A stretch of 64,000 bases of DNA from Agromyces bauzanensis (GTDB lineage Bacteria > Actinomycetota > Actinomycetes > Actinomycetales > Microbacteriaceae): contig NZ_BMMD01000011.1 in NCBI RefSeq assembly GCF_014645655.1, positions 367 through 64,366 of the forward strand. The letters run 5' to 3'. This document shows, one piece after another, positions 23,761 to 33,084 of this stretch (position 1 is its first letter; each line of letters begins with the position of its first letter). A program made the translations under genes and the position numbers. Below the pieces are notes generated by a model. That model did not search any database. It was not told the DNA's origin and saw only the letters and a program-made list of their open reading frames with translations.

Positions 23761-24574
23761 GCCGCGCCGGTGGCGTGATGTGCGCCTGCGCGCGAGCCGC
23801 GTTGCGCGCCGAGACCTCCGCCAGCCGCGCCAGGCGCTCGCGCTCGAGCGGGGCAGCGAACGCGGCCCACATGAGCAACGCGGCGCCCACTCCGACGAGG
23901 ATGCCGCCGATGGTGTCGGAGATCCAATGCGCGCCCAGGTACGTGCGGCTCGCGGCCATGAGGAGCGTGTACGCCGCCCCGACCACCCACACCCACGCGT
24001 GCGGCACGATGATGCCGAGCGCGACGGCGATGGTCGCCGCATTCGCCACATGCCCCGACGGGAATGACCCGAAGTCGCTCATCACGATGATGTCCTCGGG
24101 CCGCGCCCGTCCGAACAGGTTCTTCAGGAGCTGCACGACGCCGGCGCTCACCACCGACGCGACGATGAAGTAGAGGGCGGCCCACGGACGCCTCACGATG
24201 AGCAGGGCCACGGCCACCGCGATCGGCACGACGAACACGCCGACGATCCCGCCGCCCAGGCCGTCCATGAAGTACGAGATCACGTCGCCGATCGGCCCGC
24301 GGAGCTCGAGGACGTCCTCGGCCCACTCCTCATCGAACTCGAACGGCAGGTCACCGGACCGCACCGAGACGACGAGGCCGAGCAGGGCCGCCGCGATCAC
24401 CGCCGAAACGCCGCTCACGACCGGGATGCGCCGGCCGAGGCGCTGCGCCTTGGCCTCGCGCTGCTCGGGTCGCAGGTCGTCGGCGACCGTCGGCGTCGCA
24501 TCGTGGCCCGTGGCCTCCTGCGCGGTGTCGGGCGCCTGAGCGGGCGGCGTCGTGGGTTCGTCGCGTTCCGTCAT
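23732..24574 (-). CDS. PAP2-family membrane phosphatase
   Basis: A 280-residue protein with about 50 polar N-terminal residues, then roughly six membrane helices. The three phosphatase motifs are complete: KNLFGRARP, PSGH (in GSFPSGHVANA) and SRTYLGAHWISD. The family removes phosphate from lipid phosphates such as undecaprenyl pyrophosphate or phosphatidate at the outer face of the membrane. The C-terminal 40 residues look disordered and may have been altered where the gene abuts the permease fragment. Confidence 0.85.
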   Translation of the reverse strand: MTERDEPTTPPAQAPDTAQEATGHDATPTVADDLRPEQREAKAQRLGRRIPVVSGVSAVIAAALLGLVVSVRSGDLPFEFDEEWAEDVLELRGPIGDVISYFMDGLGGGIVGVFVVPIAVAVALLIVRRPWAALYFIVASVVSAGVVQLLKNLFGRARPEDIIVMSDFGSFPSGHVANAATIAVALGIIVPHAWVWVVGAAYTLLMAASRTYLGAHWISDTIGGILVGVGAALLMWAAFAAPLERERLARLAEVSARNAARAQAHITPPARPGSPPTRSS

Positions 24575-24613
24575 CTCACCACGTTAACGAATGGCCGCGA
24601 GCGGATGCCGCGG

Positions 24614-24667
24614 CACGCGGCTCGCGGCATCCACGCGGCTCGCGGCATCCACTCGGCACGCGGCATC
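24614..24667. repeat. 18-bp tandem repeat, three copies
   Basis: Two exact and one diverged copy of an 18-bp unit containing CGCGGCATC, between the PAP2 and MFS genes. Each unit holds the GGCATCC word that is over-represented in this genome. Confidence 0.8.
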
Positions 24668-24676
24668 CGCTCGCCG

Positions 24677-25951
24677 TCAGTCGCTGAGCGGCGGCACGGT
24701 CTTCGGTCGCACGAGCGCCCACAGCGCGGCGATGGCGGTGACCGCCGCGAGCAGCATGACGAATGCCATGGGCACGGCGCTGCCGACGCCGAGCAGCCCG
24801 ATGAGCGGCGAGATGAGGCCCGCGAGACCGAAGTTCAGCGCCCCGAGGAGTGAGGCGGCCGTGCCTGCCTCCGCACCGTGGTGCGCGAGCGCGAGCACCT
24901 GGACCGCCGGGAACGAGAACCCGCACGCGAGGATGTAGATCCAGAGCGGGATGGCGGTGCCCCAGAAGCCGGCGCCGTTCGAGTCGAGCACCATGATGGC
25001 GATCGCCATCGCGAGATGTACGAACGTGGTGGCCGCGAGGATCCACTGCGGCGGCACCGGGCCGCGCATCAGCCGTGAGCTCGTCTGCACGCCCGCGATG
25101 ACGCCGATCGAGTTCACCGCGAAGAGCAGGCCGTACTCCTGCGCCGTGAAGGCGTACACCTCCTGGAACAGGAACGACGAGGTCGAAAGGTACCCGAACA
25201 GGCCCGTGAACGTCATGCCGCCGATGATCGCCGCGCCGAGATAGACGCGGTCGCGGAAGAGCGCGCCGTACCGGTCGCGCAACGTCGAGTGCCCCGCGAC
25301 GTGCCGGCGCGACTCGGGCAGCGTCTCGACGATGAGGAACGCGACCGCGGCAACCACGACGAGTCCGTAGGCGCCGAGCACCCAGAACACGCCGCGCCAG
25401 TCCATGACCGCGAGCAGCTGCGAGCCGATGACGGGCGCGAGCACCGGCGCGAGTCCGTTCACGAGCGCGAGTCGCGAGAGCATGCGCACGAGCGGCCTAC
25501 CGCCGAACAGGTCGCGCACCATGGCCATCGCGACCACGCCACCAGCGGCCGCGCCGAAGCCCTGCAGCAGGCGGAACGCGCTCAGCCAGACGATGTCGGG
25601 CGCGAGCGCCGCGCCGACGGATGCCGCGATGTGCAGCGCCGTTGCGAGGATCAGCGGGAGCCGGCGCCCCACCTTGTCGCTCCACGGACCGACGATGAGC
25701 TGGCCGAAGCCGAAGCCGACCATGGTGCCCGTGAGCGTCAGCTGCACAGCGGCCGCGGAGACACCGAGCTCGTCCTGGAGCACAGGGAACGCGGGCAGGT
25801 AGAGATCGACCGTGAACGGCCCGAGGGCCGTGAGCGCGCCGAGCACGAGCACGTAGACGAGGCGCTGGCGACGCGTGAGCAGGTCGCCTGGGTGCGCCGG
25901 CGCCGTGTAGTCGTCGGGCCGGATGATGGGGATGGAGGCGGTGGAGGACAT
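24677..25951 (-). CDS. Bcr/CflA-type multidrug efflux MFS transporter
   Basis: A 424-residue protein with 12 predicted membrane segments. Motif A-like WSDKVGRR follows the second segment. The N-terminal signature LGALTALGPFTVDLYLPAFPVLQDEL is diagnostic of the DHA1 Bcr/CflA group, which exports drugs such as bicyclomycin and also cysteine or sulfonamides by proton antiport. It follows the ROK regulator gene on the same strand, separated by a hairpin. Confidence 0.87.
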   Translation of the reverse strand: MSSTASIPIIRPDDYTAPAHPGDLLTRRQRLVYVLVLGALTALGPFTVDLYLPAFPVLQDELGVSAAAVQLTLTGTMVGFGFGQLIVGPWSDKVGRRLPLILATALHIAASVGAALAPDIVWLSAFRLLQGFGAAAGGVVAMAMVRDLFGGRPLVRMLSRLALVNGLAPVLAPVIGSQLLAVMDWRGVFWVLGAYGLVVVAAVAFLIVETLPESRRHVAGHSTLRDRYGALFRDRVYLGAAIIGGMTFTGLFGYLSTSSFLFQEVYAFTAQEYGLLFAVNSIGVIAGVQTSSRLMRGPVPPQWILAATTFVHLAMAIAIMVLDSNGAGFWGTAIPLWIYILACGFSFPAVQVLALAHHGAEAGTAASLLGALNFGLAGLISPLIGLLGVGSAVPMAFVMLLAAVTAIAALWALVRPKTVPPLSD

Positions 25952-26011
25952 GCGTGGTTCCCGGGCGTGCTGGAGTGCGGCGGCGCGCGCCGTCGGGCGC
26001 CGGGAGACGGA

Positions 26012-26043
26012 AACGACGGCGTCCGAGCGGGAGCGCCGTCGTT
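26012..26043 (-). terminator. Probable terminator after the ROK gene
   Basis: AACGACGGCG (26012-26021) and CGCCGTCGTT (26034-26043) form a perfect 10-bp stem with a 12-base loop. On the minus strand a short TTTCC follows. It sits 44 bp past the ROK stop and ahead of the MFS gene. Confidence 0.6.
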
Positions 26044-26086
26044 GGGCGATCTCGGCCAGGTGGCCTCGAATCGATTCGACTGCGGT

Positions 26087-27283
26087 TCAGTCTAGCGGCA
26101 GCGCCCGGTATGAGATCAAGTCCACCCCGGGGTCGGCGATCAGCGCCGCGAGCGCCGCTTCCGCAGCGCCGATCATGAGCCGATCCTCGCCGAGGGCTGC
26201 GACCCGGATCGAGACCTCCTCGAACGCCGCGGCGACGGTCTGCGCGCCGACGGCCTGCTCCAGGTCGGCGAGATCGCTCTCGGCGACGGTCGCGAGGAAG
26301 CCGCCGAGCACGACCAGCGACGGGTTCAGCACGTTGACGGCGTTCGCGAGCGCGGTCGCGAGGATGCGTCGCTGCCTGGCGAGCTCCGCCGCCACCTCGG
26401 GCGCGGCGGATGCCGCGAGCGCGGCGGCGAGCGTCGGCTCGTCGGCGCCGGTGAGCCCGACGACTTCGAGCAGGCGCGTCCGTCTGACCTCGTCCTCGAG
26501 TACGCCACCCTCGGCGCGACGGTCGTCGGGGTCTGCGATGCCCGGCCGGTTCTGGCCGAACTCCCCCGCGTAGCCGCCCGTACCGCCCACGGGCCGGCCG
26601 TGCACGACGAGTCCGCCGCCGATGCCGCTCGCGCCGCCGTTGAGGTAGACGAGGTCGTCGACGCCGCGCCCGGCGCCGAAGAGGTGCTCGGCGTGCGCGC
26701 CGAAGCTCGCGTCGTTGCCGACGGCGGCCGGCAACCCGGTCGCCTGCTCGACCAGCGCGCGGAGCGGGGCATCCGTCCACAGGAGGTGGGGCGCCCAGCG
26801 CACGAGGCCATCGGAGGCTCGGACCAGCCCGGGCACCGCGAGCCCGACGCCCACCAGCCTGGCCCGGCGCAGCTCACCGGCGACCCAGCGGTCGCGCGTG
26901 GCGGCGACGAGGTCGGCCGTCTCCTCGGGGCTCGGCGGGTGATCGACCTCGATGCGCTCACGAACCGAGATGCGGCCGTCGAGGCCGACCGCGGCCATGG
27001 TGACGGCATCGACCTCGGGGTTCACGGCGAGCGCCTGCACGTTCGGGTCGGCGGCCACCACCGGCGACGGGCGCCCGACGCGGTTGGTGGGATCCGGCGG
27101 CTGCTCCACCGCGAGTCCCAGGTCGACGAGCTCGGCCACGAGCGTTGCCACGGTGGAGCGATTGAGTCCGGTGAGCGCGGTGATGCGAGCACGCGACATG
27201 GCTCCCTCGAGGTGCACGAGACGCAGCACTTTCGAGAGGTTTCGACGATGCACCCCATCGAAGGTCCCGCCCCGGTCGTTCAC
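26087..27283 (-). CDS. ROK-family transcriptional regulator (XylR-like)
   Basis: A 398-residue protein. A winged helix-turn-helix occupies residues 12-65 (NLSKVLRLVHLEGAMSRARITALTGLNRSTVATLVAELVDLGL). It is followed by a ROK sugar-kinase-like domain with LVGVGLAVPGLV, GNDASFGAHAEH, and the ROK signature around YLNGGASGIGGGLVVHGRP. The Cys-rich zinc motif of true ROK kinases is absent, as usual for repressors. It lies next to xylA/xylB with only gene debris between, so control of xylose genes is likely. Operators are proposed at 28157-28180 and 43464-43484. Confidence 0.85.
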   Translation of the reverse strand: MNDRGGTFDGVHRRNLSKVLRLVHLEGAMSRARITALTGLNRSTVATLVAELVDLGLAVEQPPDPTNRVGRPSPVVAADPNVQALAVNPEVDAVTMAAVGLDGRISVRERIEVDHPPSPEETADLVAATRDRWVAGELRRARLVGVGLAVPGLVRASDGLVRWAPHLLWTDAPLRALVEQATGLPAAVGNDASFGAHAEHLFGAGRGVDDLVYLNGGASGIGGGLVVHGRPVGGTGGYAGEFGQNRPGIADPDDRRAEGGVLEDEVRRTRLLEVVGLTGADEPTLAAALAASAAPEVAAELARQRRILATALANAVNVLNPSLVVLGGFLATVAESDLADLEQAVGAQTVAAAFEEVSIRVAALGEDRLMIGAAEAALAALIADPGVDLISYRALPLD

Positions 27284-27319
27284 GCGTCCACTCTAGGGGC
27301 GCCGCCGCAGCGGCGATTC

Positions 27320-27455
27320 CCGCAGTCCTACCTGCACGACCCGATGGCGTCGGTCGTGCCGCCGGTGCAGCGGCTCGTCGGCTACGGACGAGTCTCGCTC
27401 GAGCCCGGCGAGGAGGCCGAGGTGCGGTTCACCGTGCCGGCCGTCGATCGAGCCC
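27320..27455 (+). pseudogene. C-terminal remnant of a GH3 beta-glycosidase
   Basis: The plus-strand frame reads QSYLHDPMASVVPPVQRLVG then YGRVSLEPGEEAEVRFTVP. This is the fibronectin-III-like C-terminal domain of family 3 glycoside hydrolases (typical QLYLxDPVASVxRPVxxLxGFxRVxLxPGE). No catalytic domain remains and there is no start. It probably came from a xylosidase or glucosidase once encoded here. Confidence 0.72.
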
Positions 27456-28135
27456 GTGGTCTCGGCCGGCGGCCCGGCCTCGACGAGCATCGGCAGCGAT
27501 CGTTCGATCATGTCCATCGTCGCCGAGCGAGATGCGGAAATGCCCGGGCTGGTCGAACGGCGTGCCCATCGAGGACGTGCTCAGCCTGAGGTGACGAGCA
27601 CCACGGCGACGGCTCGCCCGGCGCACGGTCGTGAGTCGCGGAGTCATCCACTGTGCGAGCGGGATGTCGTCGTAGCCGACGATCGACACGTCCTCGGGCA
27701 CCCGGAGGCCGAGCTCCCGTGCCGCCTCGATGGCGCCGAGCGCCTGCAGGTCGCTGCCCGCGAAGATCGCCGTGGGCCGGTCGGGCGACGACCGCGGCTC
27801 GCGCGCCCGGTCGCGCCCTCCGCTCATGTGGAAGTCGCCGAAGCGATCCAGCCGGGCCGGATCTCGAGGCCCGCGGAGTTCGTCGCCGAGCGGAGCCCGT
27901 CGAGTCGGGCCAGCGAGCACATCATGTCCTCGGGGCCCGTGATCGCGGCAATGCCGCGGTGCCCGAGTTCGATGAGGTGCCGTGTGGCCATGAGCCCGCC
28001 CGACCAGTTGGCCGAGCCGACCGAGGGGCGCATCGGGCGACGGGTCGCCCGCGGGGTCGACGATGGCGAACGGGATGGCGCGCGAACGCAGTCGTTCGCG
28101 GTACTCGGGCGCGAGGTCGGAGCGGCGACTTGCGC
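27456..28135 (-). pseudogene. Frameshifted LacI-family regulator remnant
   Basis: Three minus-strand frames must be joined: [20 protein letters not shown] (about 28121-28031), [20 protein letters not shown] and AAITGPEDMMCSLARLDGLR (about 28030-27845), then RPTAIFAGSDLQALGAIEAA and RELGLRVPEDVSIVGYDDIP plus PRLTTVRR (about 27845-27610). These are the effector-binding domain of a LacI regulator in correct order. The N-terminal DNA-binding domain is missing and the end is also shifted. Confidence 0.8.
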
Positions 28136-28149
28136 GCGGGTGTGCCGGC

Positions 28150-28185
28150 AGGTTATGTTTTCTATGCCAACAAATCATCGACGAC
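28150..28185. promoter_or_regulatory. AT-rich xylA promoter/operator region
   Basis: A clearly AT-rich island (GGTTATGTTTTCTATGCC, then AACAAATCATC) in GC-rich DNA just ahead of xylA. TATGTT or TATGCC could be the -10. Read on the minus strand it contains ATTTGTTGG, close to the ATTTGTTCGG found upstream of xylF, which suggests a shared regulator such as the ROK protein. Confidence 0.5.
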
Positions 28186-28200
28186 GCTGAGAGGCGGATC

Positions 28201-29391
28201 ATGGCCAGCGCCCCGACCCGTGACGACAAGTTCTCCTTCGGCCTCTGGACGGTCGGCTACAACGGCACCGACCCGTTCGGCGGCCCCACGCGGCATCCGC
28301 TCGACGTCGTGCACGTCGTCGAGAAGCTCGACGAGCTCGGCGCCTACGGCCTCACCTTCCACGACGACGACCTGTTCGCGTTCGGCTCCTCCGACGCCGA
28401 GCGGCAGAAGCAGATCGATCGCCTCACGGGCGCACTCGAGGCCACCGGCATCATCGTGCCGATGATCACCACCAACCTCTTCAGCGCCCCGGTCTTCAAG
28501 GACGGCGGCTTCACCTCGAACGACCGCCAGGTGCGTCGCTTCGCACTCCGCAAGGTGCTGCGCAACCTCGACCTCGCCGCCGAGCTCGGCGCGAAGACGT
28601 TCGTGATGTGGGGCGGACGCGAGGGCGCCGAGTACGACGCCGCCAAGGACATCCGCTCGGCCCTCGAGCGTTACCGCGAGGCCGTCAACCTGCTCGGCGA
28701 ATACGTCACCGACAAGGGTTACGACCTGCGCTTCGCCATCGAGCCGAAGCCGAACGAGCCGCGTGGCGACATCCTGCTGCCGACGGTCGGCCACGCACTC
28801 GCCTTCATCGACTCGCTCGAGCGCCCCGACCTGGTGGGCCTCAACCCCGAGGTCGGCCACGAGCAGATGGCCGGCCTCAACTTCGCCGCCGGCATCGCGC
28901 AGGCGCTGTACCACGGCAAGCTCTTCCACATCGACCTCAACGGCCAGCGCGGCATCAAGTACGACCAGGACCTCGTGTTCGGCCACGGCGACCTGCACAA
29001 CGCGTTCGCGCTCGTCGACCTGCTCGAGAACGGCGGTCCCGGCGGCGGCCAGGCCTACACGGGTCCTCGCCACTTCGACTACAAGCCTTCGCGCACCGAG
29101 GACGAGACCGGCGTCTGGGACTCCGCCGCCGCCAACATGCGCACCTACCTGCTGCTCAAGGAGCGAGCCGCGGCCTTCCACGCCGACCCCGAGGTGCAGG
29201 CGGCGCTCGAGGCCGCGAAGGTGTTCGAGCTCGCGCAGACCACCCTCGGCGAGGGCGAGTCCTACGACGACCTGCTCGCCGACCGCTCGGCCTACGAGGA
29301 CTTCGACCCGAGCGTGTACCTCGGCGGCAAGGGCTTCGGCTTCGTGCGCCTGCAGCAGCTCGCCACCGAGCACCTGCTCGGCGCCCGCTGA
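28201..29391 (+). CDS. xylA: Xylose isomerase
   Basis: A 396-residue enzyme of the short actinobacterial (class I) type, which interconverts xylose and xylulose. Visible are [18 protein letters not shown], the active-site His region [23 protein letters not shown], and the metal-binding blocks [26 protein letters not shown] and [24 protein letters not shown]. The start at 28201 follows GAGAGG; a longer frame from 28063 runs into the LacI debris. xylB follows 158 bp downstream, separated by an unusual palindromic segment. Confidence 0.95.
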   Translation: MASAPTRDDKFSFGLWTVGYNGTDPFGGPTRHPLDVVHVVEKLDELGAYGLTFHDDDLFAFGSSDAERQKQIDRLTGALEATGIIVPMITTNLFSAPVFKDGGFTSNDRQVRRFALRKVLRNLDLAAELGAKTFVMWGGREGAEYDAAKDIRSALERYREAVNLLGEYVTDKGYDLRFAIEPKPNEPRGDILLPTVGHALAFIDSLERPDLVGLNPEVGHEQMAGLNFAAGIAQALYHGKLFHIDLNGQRGIKYDQDLVFGHGDLHNAFALVDLLENGGPGGGQAYTGPRHFDYKPSRTEDETGVWDSAAANMRTYLLLKERAAAFHADPEVQAALEAAKVFELAQTTLGEGESYDDLLADRSAYEDFDPSVYLGGKGFGFVRLQQLATEHLLGAR

Positions 29392-29396
29392 CCCGT

Positions 29397-29447
29397 CTCG
29401 TCCCCTCCCCCTCCCCTCCTCCCTTCCACCCTTCCACCCTTCCACCC
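29397..29447 (+). repeat. Polypyrimidine tract with 8-bp tandem repeat
   Basis: Directly after the xylA stop, about 50 bases are almost pure C/T and end in three copies of CCTTCCAC. No function is evident. Confidence 0.7.
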
Positions 29448-29524
29448 GCCGAGTGTTAACGTTGGCCGCGCGCGCCCCGGAAAAATCGGTAACACTCGGC
29501 GGGCAACGTTAACCCTCGGCGAGA
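29445..29524. repeat. Nested inverted repeats between xylA and xylB
   Basis: A 16-bp word GTTAACACTCGGCGGG occurs three times: inverted and exact at 29445-29460, with one change at 29488-29503, and with changes at 29509-29524. The first two give a perfect 14-bp stem (29445-29458 with 29490-29503). A competing 9-bp stem joins TTAACGTTG (29456-29464) and CAACGTTAA (29504-29512). The CTCGGCG end resembles the 52-nt units at 12.7 and 14 kb. Confidence 0.75.
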
Positions 29525-29549
29525 AATTCACGATCGGAGTCGACCACCA

Positions 29550-30965
29550 ATGACCCTCGTCGCAGGCGTCGACTCGTCGACGCAGTCCTGCAAGGTCGTG
29601 ATCCGGGATGCCGCGACCGGGGCGCTCGTGCGCTCGGGTCGCGCCGCGCATCCCGACGGCACCGAGGTCGACCCCGCCGCGTGGTGGGGGGCACTCCTCA
29701 CCGCGTTCGCCGACGCGGGCGGGTTCGAGGGCGTCGAGGCCGTGTCGATCGGCGGGCAGCAGCACGGCATGGTCGTGCTCGACGCCGAGGGCCGCGTCAT
29801 TCGCGACGCCCTGATCTGGAATGACACCCGGTCGGCGCAGGCCGCGCGCGAACTCATCGACGAGGTGGGCGCCGACGAGTACGCGCGCCGCACGGGCGTG
29901 GTGCCCGTCGCGTCGTTCACCGCGACGAAGCTGCGCTGGCTGCGCGACGCCGAGCCCGAGCACGCCGCGCGGGTCGCGGCCGTCGCCCTCCCCCACGACT
30001 GGCTGACGTGGCGCCTGCGCGGGTACGGGCCGCGAGGCGAGTCGCCGCTCGGGCCCGCGCTCGACGAGCTCACGACCGACCGCTCCGACGCGAGCGGCAC
30101 GGCGTACTGGGGCTCGGCCGGCTACGACCGCGACCTCCTCGTGCGGGCGCTCGGGCACGACGCGATCCTCCCCCGCGTGCTCGGCCCCGGCGAGGCCGCC
30201 GGCCGCACGCCCGACGGCATGCTCGTCGGCCCGGGTGCGGGCGACAACGCGGCCGCGGCGCTCGGTCTCGACGCGGCATCCGGCGACGTCGTCGTCTCGA
30301 TCGGCACGAGCGGCACGGTGTTCGCGGTGACGGATGCCCCCGTCGCCGACGTCTCGGGCACGGTGGCGGGCTTCGCCGACGCCACCGGCCGGTACCTCCC
30401 GCTCATCGCGACGTTGAACGCCGCTCGCGTGCTCGACGCCACCGCGGGCCTGCTCGGGGTCGACCACGCCGAGCTCGGACGCCTCGCGCTCGAGGCGGAG
30501 CCCGGGGCATCCGGAACCGTGCTCGTGCCGTACTTCGAGGGCGAGCGCACGCCGAACCTGCCCGACGCGACCGCCTCGTTCACAGGCCTCACGCTCGCGA
30601 ACACGACGCGCCCGGCGATCGCCCGCGCCGCGATCGAGGGCATGCTGTGCGGGCTCGCCGACGGGCTCGACGCCGTGCGTCGCCAGGGCGTCGAGGCCGA
30701 GCGCGTGCTGCTCATCGGCGGCGCCGCGCAGAACCCGGCGGTCCGGCGCATCGCCGCGCAGGTGTTCGACGTGCCCGTGGTGGTGCCGGCACCCGGCGAG
30801 TACGTCGCCGACGGCGCCGCGCGGCAGGCGGCATGGGTGCTCACGGGCGATCGACCGGGCTGGCCCGTCGAGGTCGCCGAGGAGGTCGCCCCCGAAACGC
30901 GGCCCGAGATCCGCCGGCAGTACGCGGAGCGCGCCCGGGCTGCCGGGGCCGCGGCGGGCGCCTGA
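29550..30965 (+). CDS. xylB: Xylulokinase
   Basis: A 471-residue FGGY-family sugar kinase that phosphorylates xylulose to xylulose 5-phosphate. Motifs: [17 protein letters not shown] (phosphate 1), [23 protein letters not shown] with the substrate-binding Asp, [15 protein letters not shown] containing the catalytic Asp (GAGDN), and [20 protein letters not shown] (adenosine motif). The order xylA-xylB is standard. A frameshifted remnant follows 17 bp downstream. Confidence 0.92.
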   Translation: MTLVAGVDSSTQSCKVVIRDAATGALVRSGRAAHPDGTEVDPAAWWGALLTAFADAGGFEGVEAVSIGGQQHGMVVLDAEGRVIRDALIWNDTRSAQAARELIDEVGADEYARRTGVVPVASFTATKLRWLRDAEPEHAARVAAVALPHDWLTWRLRGYGPRGESPLGPALDELTTDRSDASGTAYWGSAGYDRDLLVRALGHDAILPRVLGPGEAAGRTPDGMLVGPGAGDNAAAALGLDAASGDVVVSIGTSGTVFAVTDAPVADVSGTVAGFADATGRYLPLIATLNAARVLDATAGLLGVDHAELGRLALEAEPGASGTVLVPYFEGERTPNLPDATASFTGLTLANTTRPAIARAAIEGMLCGLADGLDAVRRQGVEAERVLLIGGAAQNPAVRRIAAQVFDVPVVVPAPGEYVADGAARQAAWVLTGDRPGWPVEVAEEVAPETRPEIRRQYAERARAAGAAAGA

Positions 30966-30982
30966 CCGAAGAGGATCGACCC

Positions 30983-31205
30983 ATGCTCCGGCGCGCCGCC
31001 GGGGCGGCCGGTCGACGACGGGCTCGCCTTCGCGGGGCTCATCGACACGTGGGACGCGATCGACGAGGTCGTCATCATGCCCGTGTCCGACAAGGAGGAG
31101 AACGCGCTGACCCGGCTCGCGCGGGAGCGCGGCCGCATCCCGACGATCCGGCTCGCGTTCGAGGCGGCCCTCGCCGCGAACCCGAAGGCGACGGCGCGTC
31201 GAGTC
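30983..31205 (+). pseudogene. Frameshifted remnant of an unrecognised protein
   Basis: An ATG at 30983 with GAAGAGG upstream begins MLRRAAGAAG. One base out of frame, the sequence continues sensibly as RPVDDGLAFAGLIDTWDAID, EVVIMPVSDKEENALTRLAR and IPTIRLAFEAALAANPKA. It then drifts into the antisense of the glycerate kinase gene. The composition is protein-like, but I do not recognise the family. A single frameshift near 31005-31012 and loss of the 3' end explain it. Confidence 0.45.
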
Positions 31206-31220
31206 CCCGCCGCCGCCCGG

Positions 31221-32333
31221 TCACACGACCGTGCGCGCGAGCTCCGCGCCGGCTCGCTCGAGCCAGCGCAGGGGCTCCGCCATCGCCGCCGCACCGTCAC
31301 CCGCGAGCTCGGCGAGGGCCACGGATGTCGCGAACCCCCGCGGCTCGGCCGTGATCGCGCCCGCCACCAGGGCGGTCGGCACGCCCGCGCCGCGCGCGAG
31401 CGACGCGACCACCGTGGGCGCCTTGCCCGCCTCGGACTGCCCGTCGAATCGCCCCTCCCCCGTGATCACGAGGTCGGCCCCGGCGATCGCGGCAGGGAGC
31501 CCCACGGCCCGAGCCACGAGTTCGGCGCCGCCGCCCATCTCGGCTCCCCAGGCGAGCAACCCGAACCCCGTTCCTCCCGCGGCGCCGGCGCCGGACGCCG
31601 TGGCGAGCGGCCGCGCCTCGTCGGGCATGAGCCGGGCGAGGCGCGCGAGGTGCCGCTCGAGCACCTCGACGGTCGTGGCATCCGCGCCCTTCTGCGGCGC
31701 GAACACGGCCGCCGCGCCGTGCTCGCCGAGCAGCGGGTTCGTGACGTCGCCGAGCACGAGCGCGCCGCCCGGCGGCAGCGGCCGGAGCCCCGAGAGGTCC
31801 ACGTGCCGGAGGGCGCCGAGTCCGCGATTGCCGAGCGCGATCGGTTCGCCGGCGGCATCCACGAACCGTGCGCCGAGCACGGCGAGCGCGCCCGTGCCGC
31901 CGTCGGTCGAGGCGCTGCCACCGACGGCGAGCACCAGTCGGGAGACGCCGGCGTCGAGCGCCGCGGCGATGGCCTCGCCGAACCCGGCGGTGTGCGCGTC
32001 GAGCGGGGCGAGCGGGTCGAGCAGCGTGATGCCCGACGTGGCCGCGAGCTCCACGACGCCCGTGCCGTCGGGCAGCCGCAGCCAATGCGTCGCGACGGAC
32101 TCTGCGGCGGGCACCGGCCCGCGCACGGCGACGGGCGTGCGCGTCGCGCCCGGCACGGCCGACTCGAATGCGTCGAGGGTGCCCTCGCCGCCGTCTGCCA
32201 TGGGGCGCAGCGTCAGCTCGTCGGCCGGTCGCACCGTGCGCCATCCCGCGGCGATGGCGGCAGCGGCATCCGCAGCGCTCGCCGTGCCCTTGAACGAGTC
32301 GGGAGCGACGACGACGCGAGCGACGTGCGTCAC
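31221..32333 (-). CDS. Glycerate kinase
   Basis: A 370-residue GarK/GlxK-type glycerate kinase. Motifs include VVVAPDSFKGTASA at the N-terminus, MADGGEGTLDAF, LAVGGSASTDGGTGAL, FAPQKGAD and VITGEGRFDGQSEAGKAP. It phosphorylates D-glycerate and so links glyoxylate/tartronate pathways to glycolysis, which fits a genome degrading ureides. The start is the GTG that overlaps the ThuA-like stop (GTGA); the longer frame to 32651 is an extension into that gene. Confidence 0.9.
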   Translation of the reverse strand: MTHVARVVVAPDSFKGTASAADAAAAIAAGWRTVRPADELTLRPMADGGEGTLDAFESAVPGATRTPVAVRGPVPAAESVATHWLRLPDGTGVVELAATSGITLLDPLAPLDAHTAGFGEAIAAALDAGVSRLVLAVGGSASTDGGTGALAVLGARFVDAAGEPIALGNRGLGALRHVDLSGLRPLPPGGALVLGDVTNPLLGEHGAAAVFAPQKGADATTVEVLERHLARLARLMPDEARPLATASGAGAAGGTGFGLLAWGAEMGGGAELVARAVGLPAAIAGADLVITGEGRFDGQSEAGKAPTVVASLARGAGVPTALVAGAITAEPRGFATSVALAELAGDGAAAMAEPLRWLERAGAELARTVV

Positions 32334-33034
32334 GACTCGTCGTAGGTCGGCGCGGGCACCCGCGACAGCCAGTCGAGCGCGCGACCGAGGAGCTCGCGAT
32401 GCGCCGCCGACTCGTAGGAGCGCACGTCGTGGCCGAGCGCGTCGTAGACGAGCCGGGAGTGGCCGAGCTCGCGAGCCCAGATGAGCGGATGCCGCATGCC
32501 GTCGTCCTCGTGTTCGGCGATCGGCTCTATCACGTCGTCGAGGCGCAGGCCCGAGTAGCGCTCGTCGAACACCGTGAAGTCGGCGAGGCCGTCGGCGATG
32601 GGGTGCGAGCCGACGACGTGCACGAGGGACTCGCCGATCGGCGGATGCCACGACACGCCCTCGATCCAGCGTGCGCCGAGCGCGTGGACGAAGGCGGGCA
32701 GCTCGGGCAGCGTCGCCGCCGCGGCGTGCACGGCGAGGATGCCGATGCCGCGCTCGAGGGCGGCGTCGAGGCCCGCGGATGCCGCGGCGATCTCGTCGTC
32801 GCGCGCGGGCCCGGGATCGGCCGCGCCCTCGGGCAGCGGCGTGTTCGGGTTGCCGGCGTTCACGACGACCAGGTCGGCGTCGCCGAGGTTCGCCAGCGTG
32901 CCGAGCAGGTCGTCGCTCACGTCCACGCGGTAGCCGGCGCCGGCGACGATGCCCGCGAGCGCGGCGCTGGTCTCGGCGTAGGGATGCCAGGGATCGGCGT
33001 AACGACCGGAGCCGCTGAGGACGACTGCGCGCAT
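32330..33034 (-). CDS. ThuA-like domain protein
   Basis: A 234-residue protein of the ThuA family (glutamine amidotransferase-like flavodoxin fold, linked to trehalose and other sugar utilisation). Landmarks are VVLSGSGRYADPWHPYAETSAAL, GIGILAVHAAAATLPE, the HPIADGLADFTVFDERY block and PLIWARELGHSRLVYDALGHD. The start ATG 33034 has GGAGGAGG upstream. It is coupled to the glycerate kinase. Function in vivo is unclear. Confidence 0.85.
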   Translation of the reverse strand: MRAVVLSGSGRYADPWHPYAETSAALAGIVAGAGYRVDVSDDLLGTLANLGDADLVVVNAGNPNTPLPEGAADPGPARDDEIAAASAGLDAALERGIGILAVHAAAATLPELPAFVHALGARWIEGVSWHPPIGESLVHVVGSHPIADGLADFTVFDERYSGLRLDDVIEPIAEHEDDGMRHPLIWARELGHSRLVYDALGHDVRSYESAAHRELLGRALDWLSRVPAPTYDES

Positions 33035-33084
33035 CTCGCCTCCTCCGCTCCTGCGTCGATCGTAACCTGCCATGGTGGTCGCCG

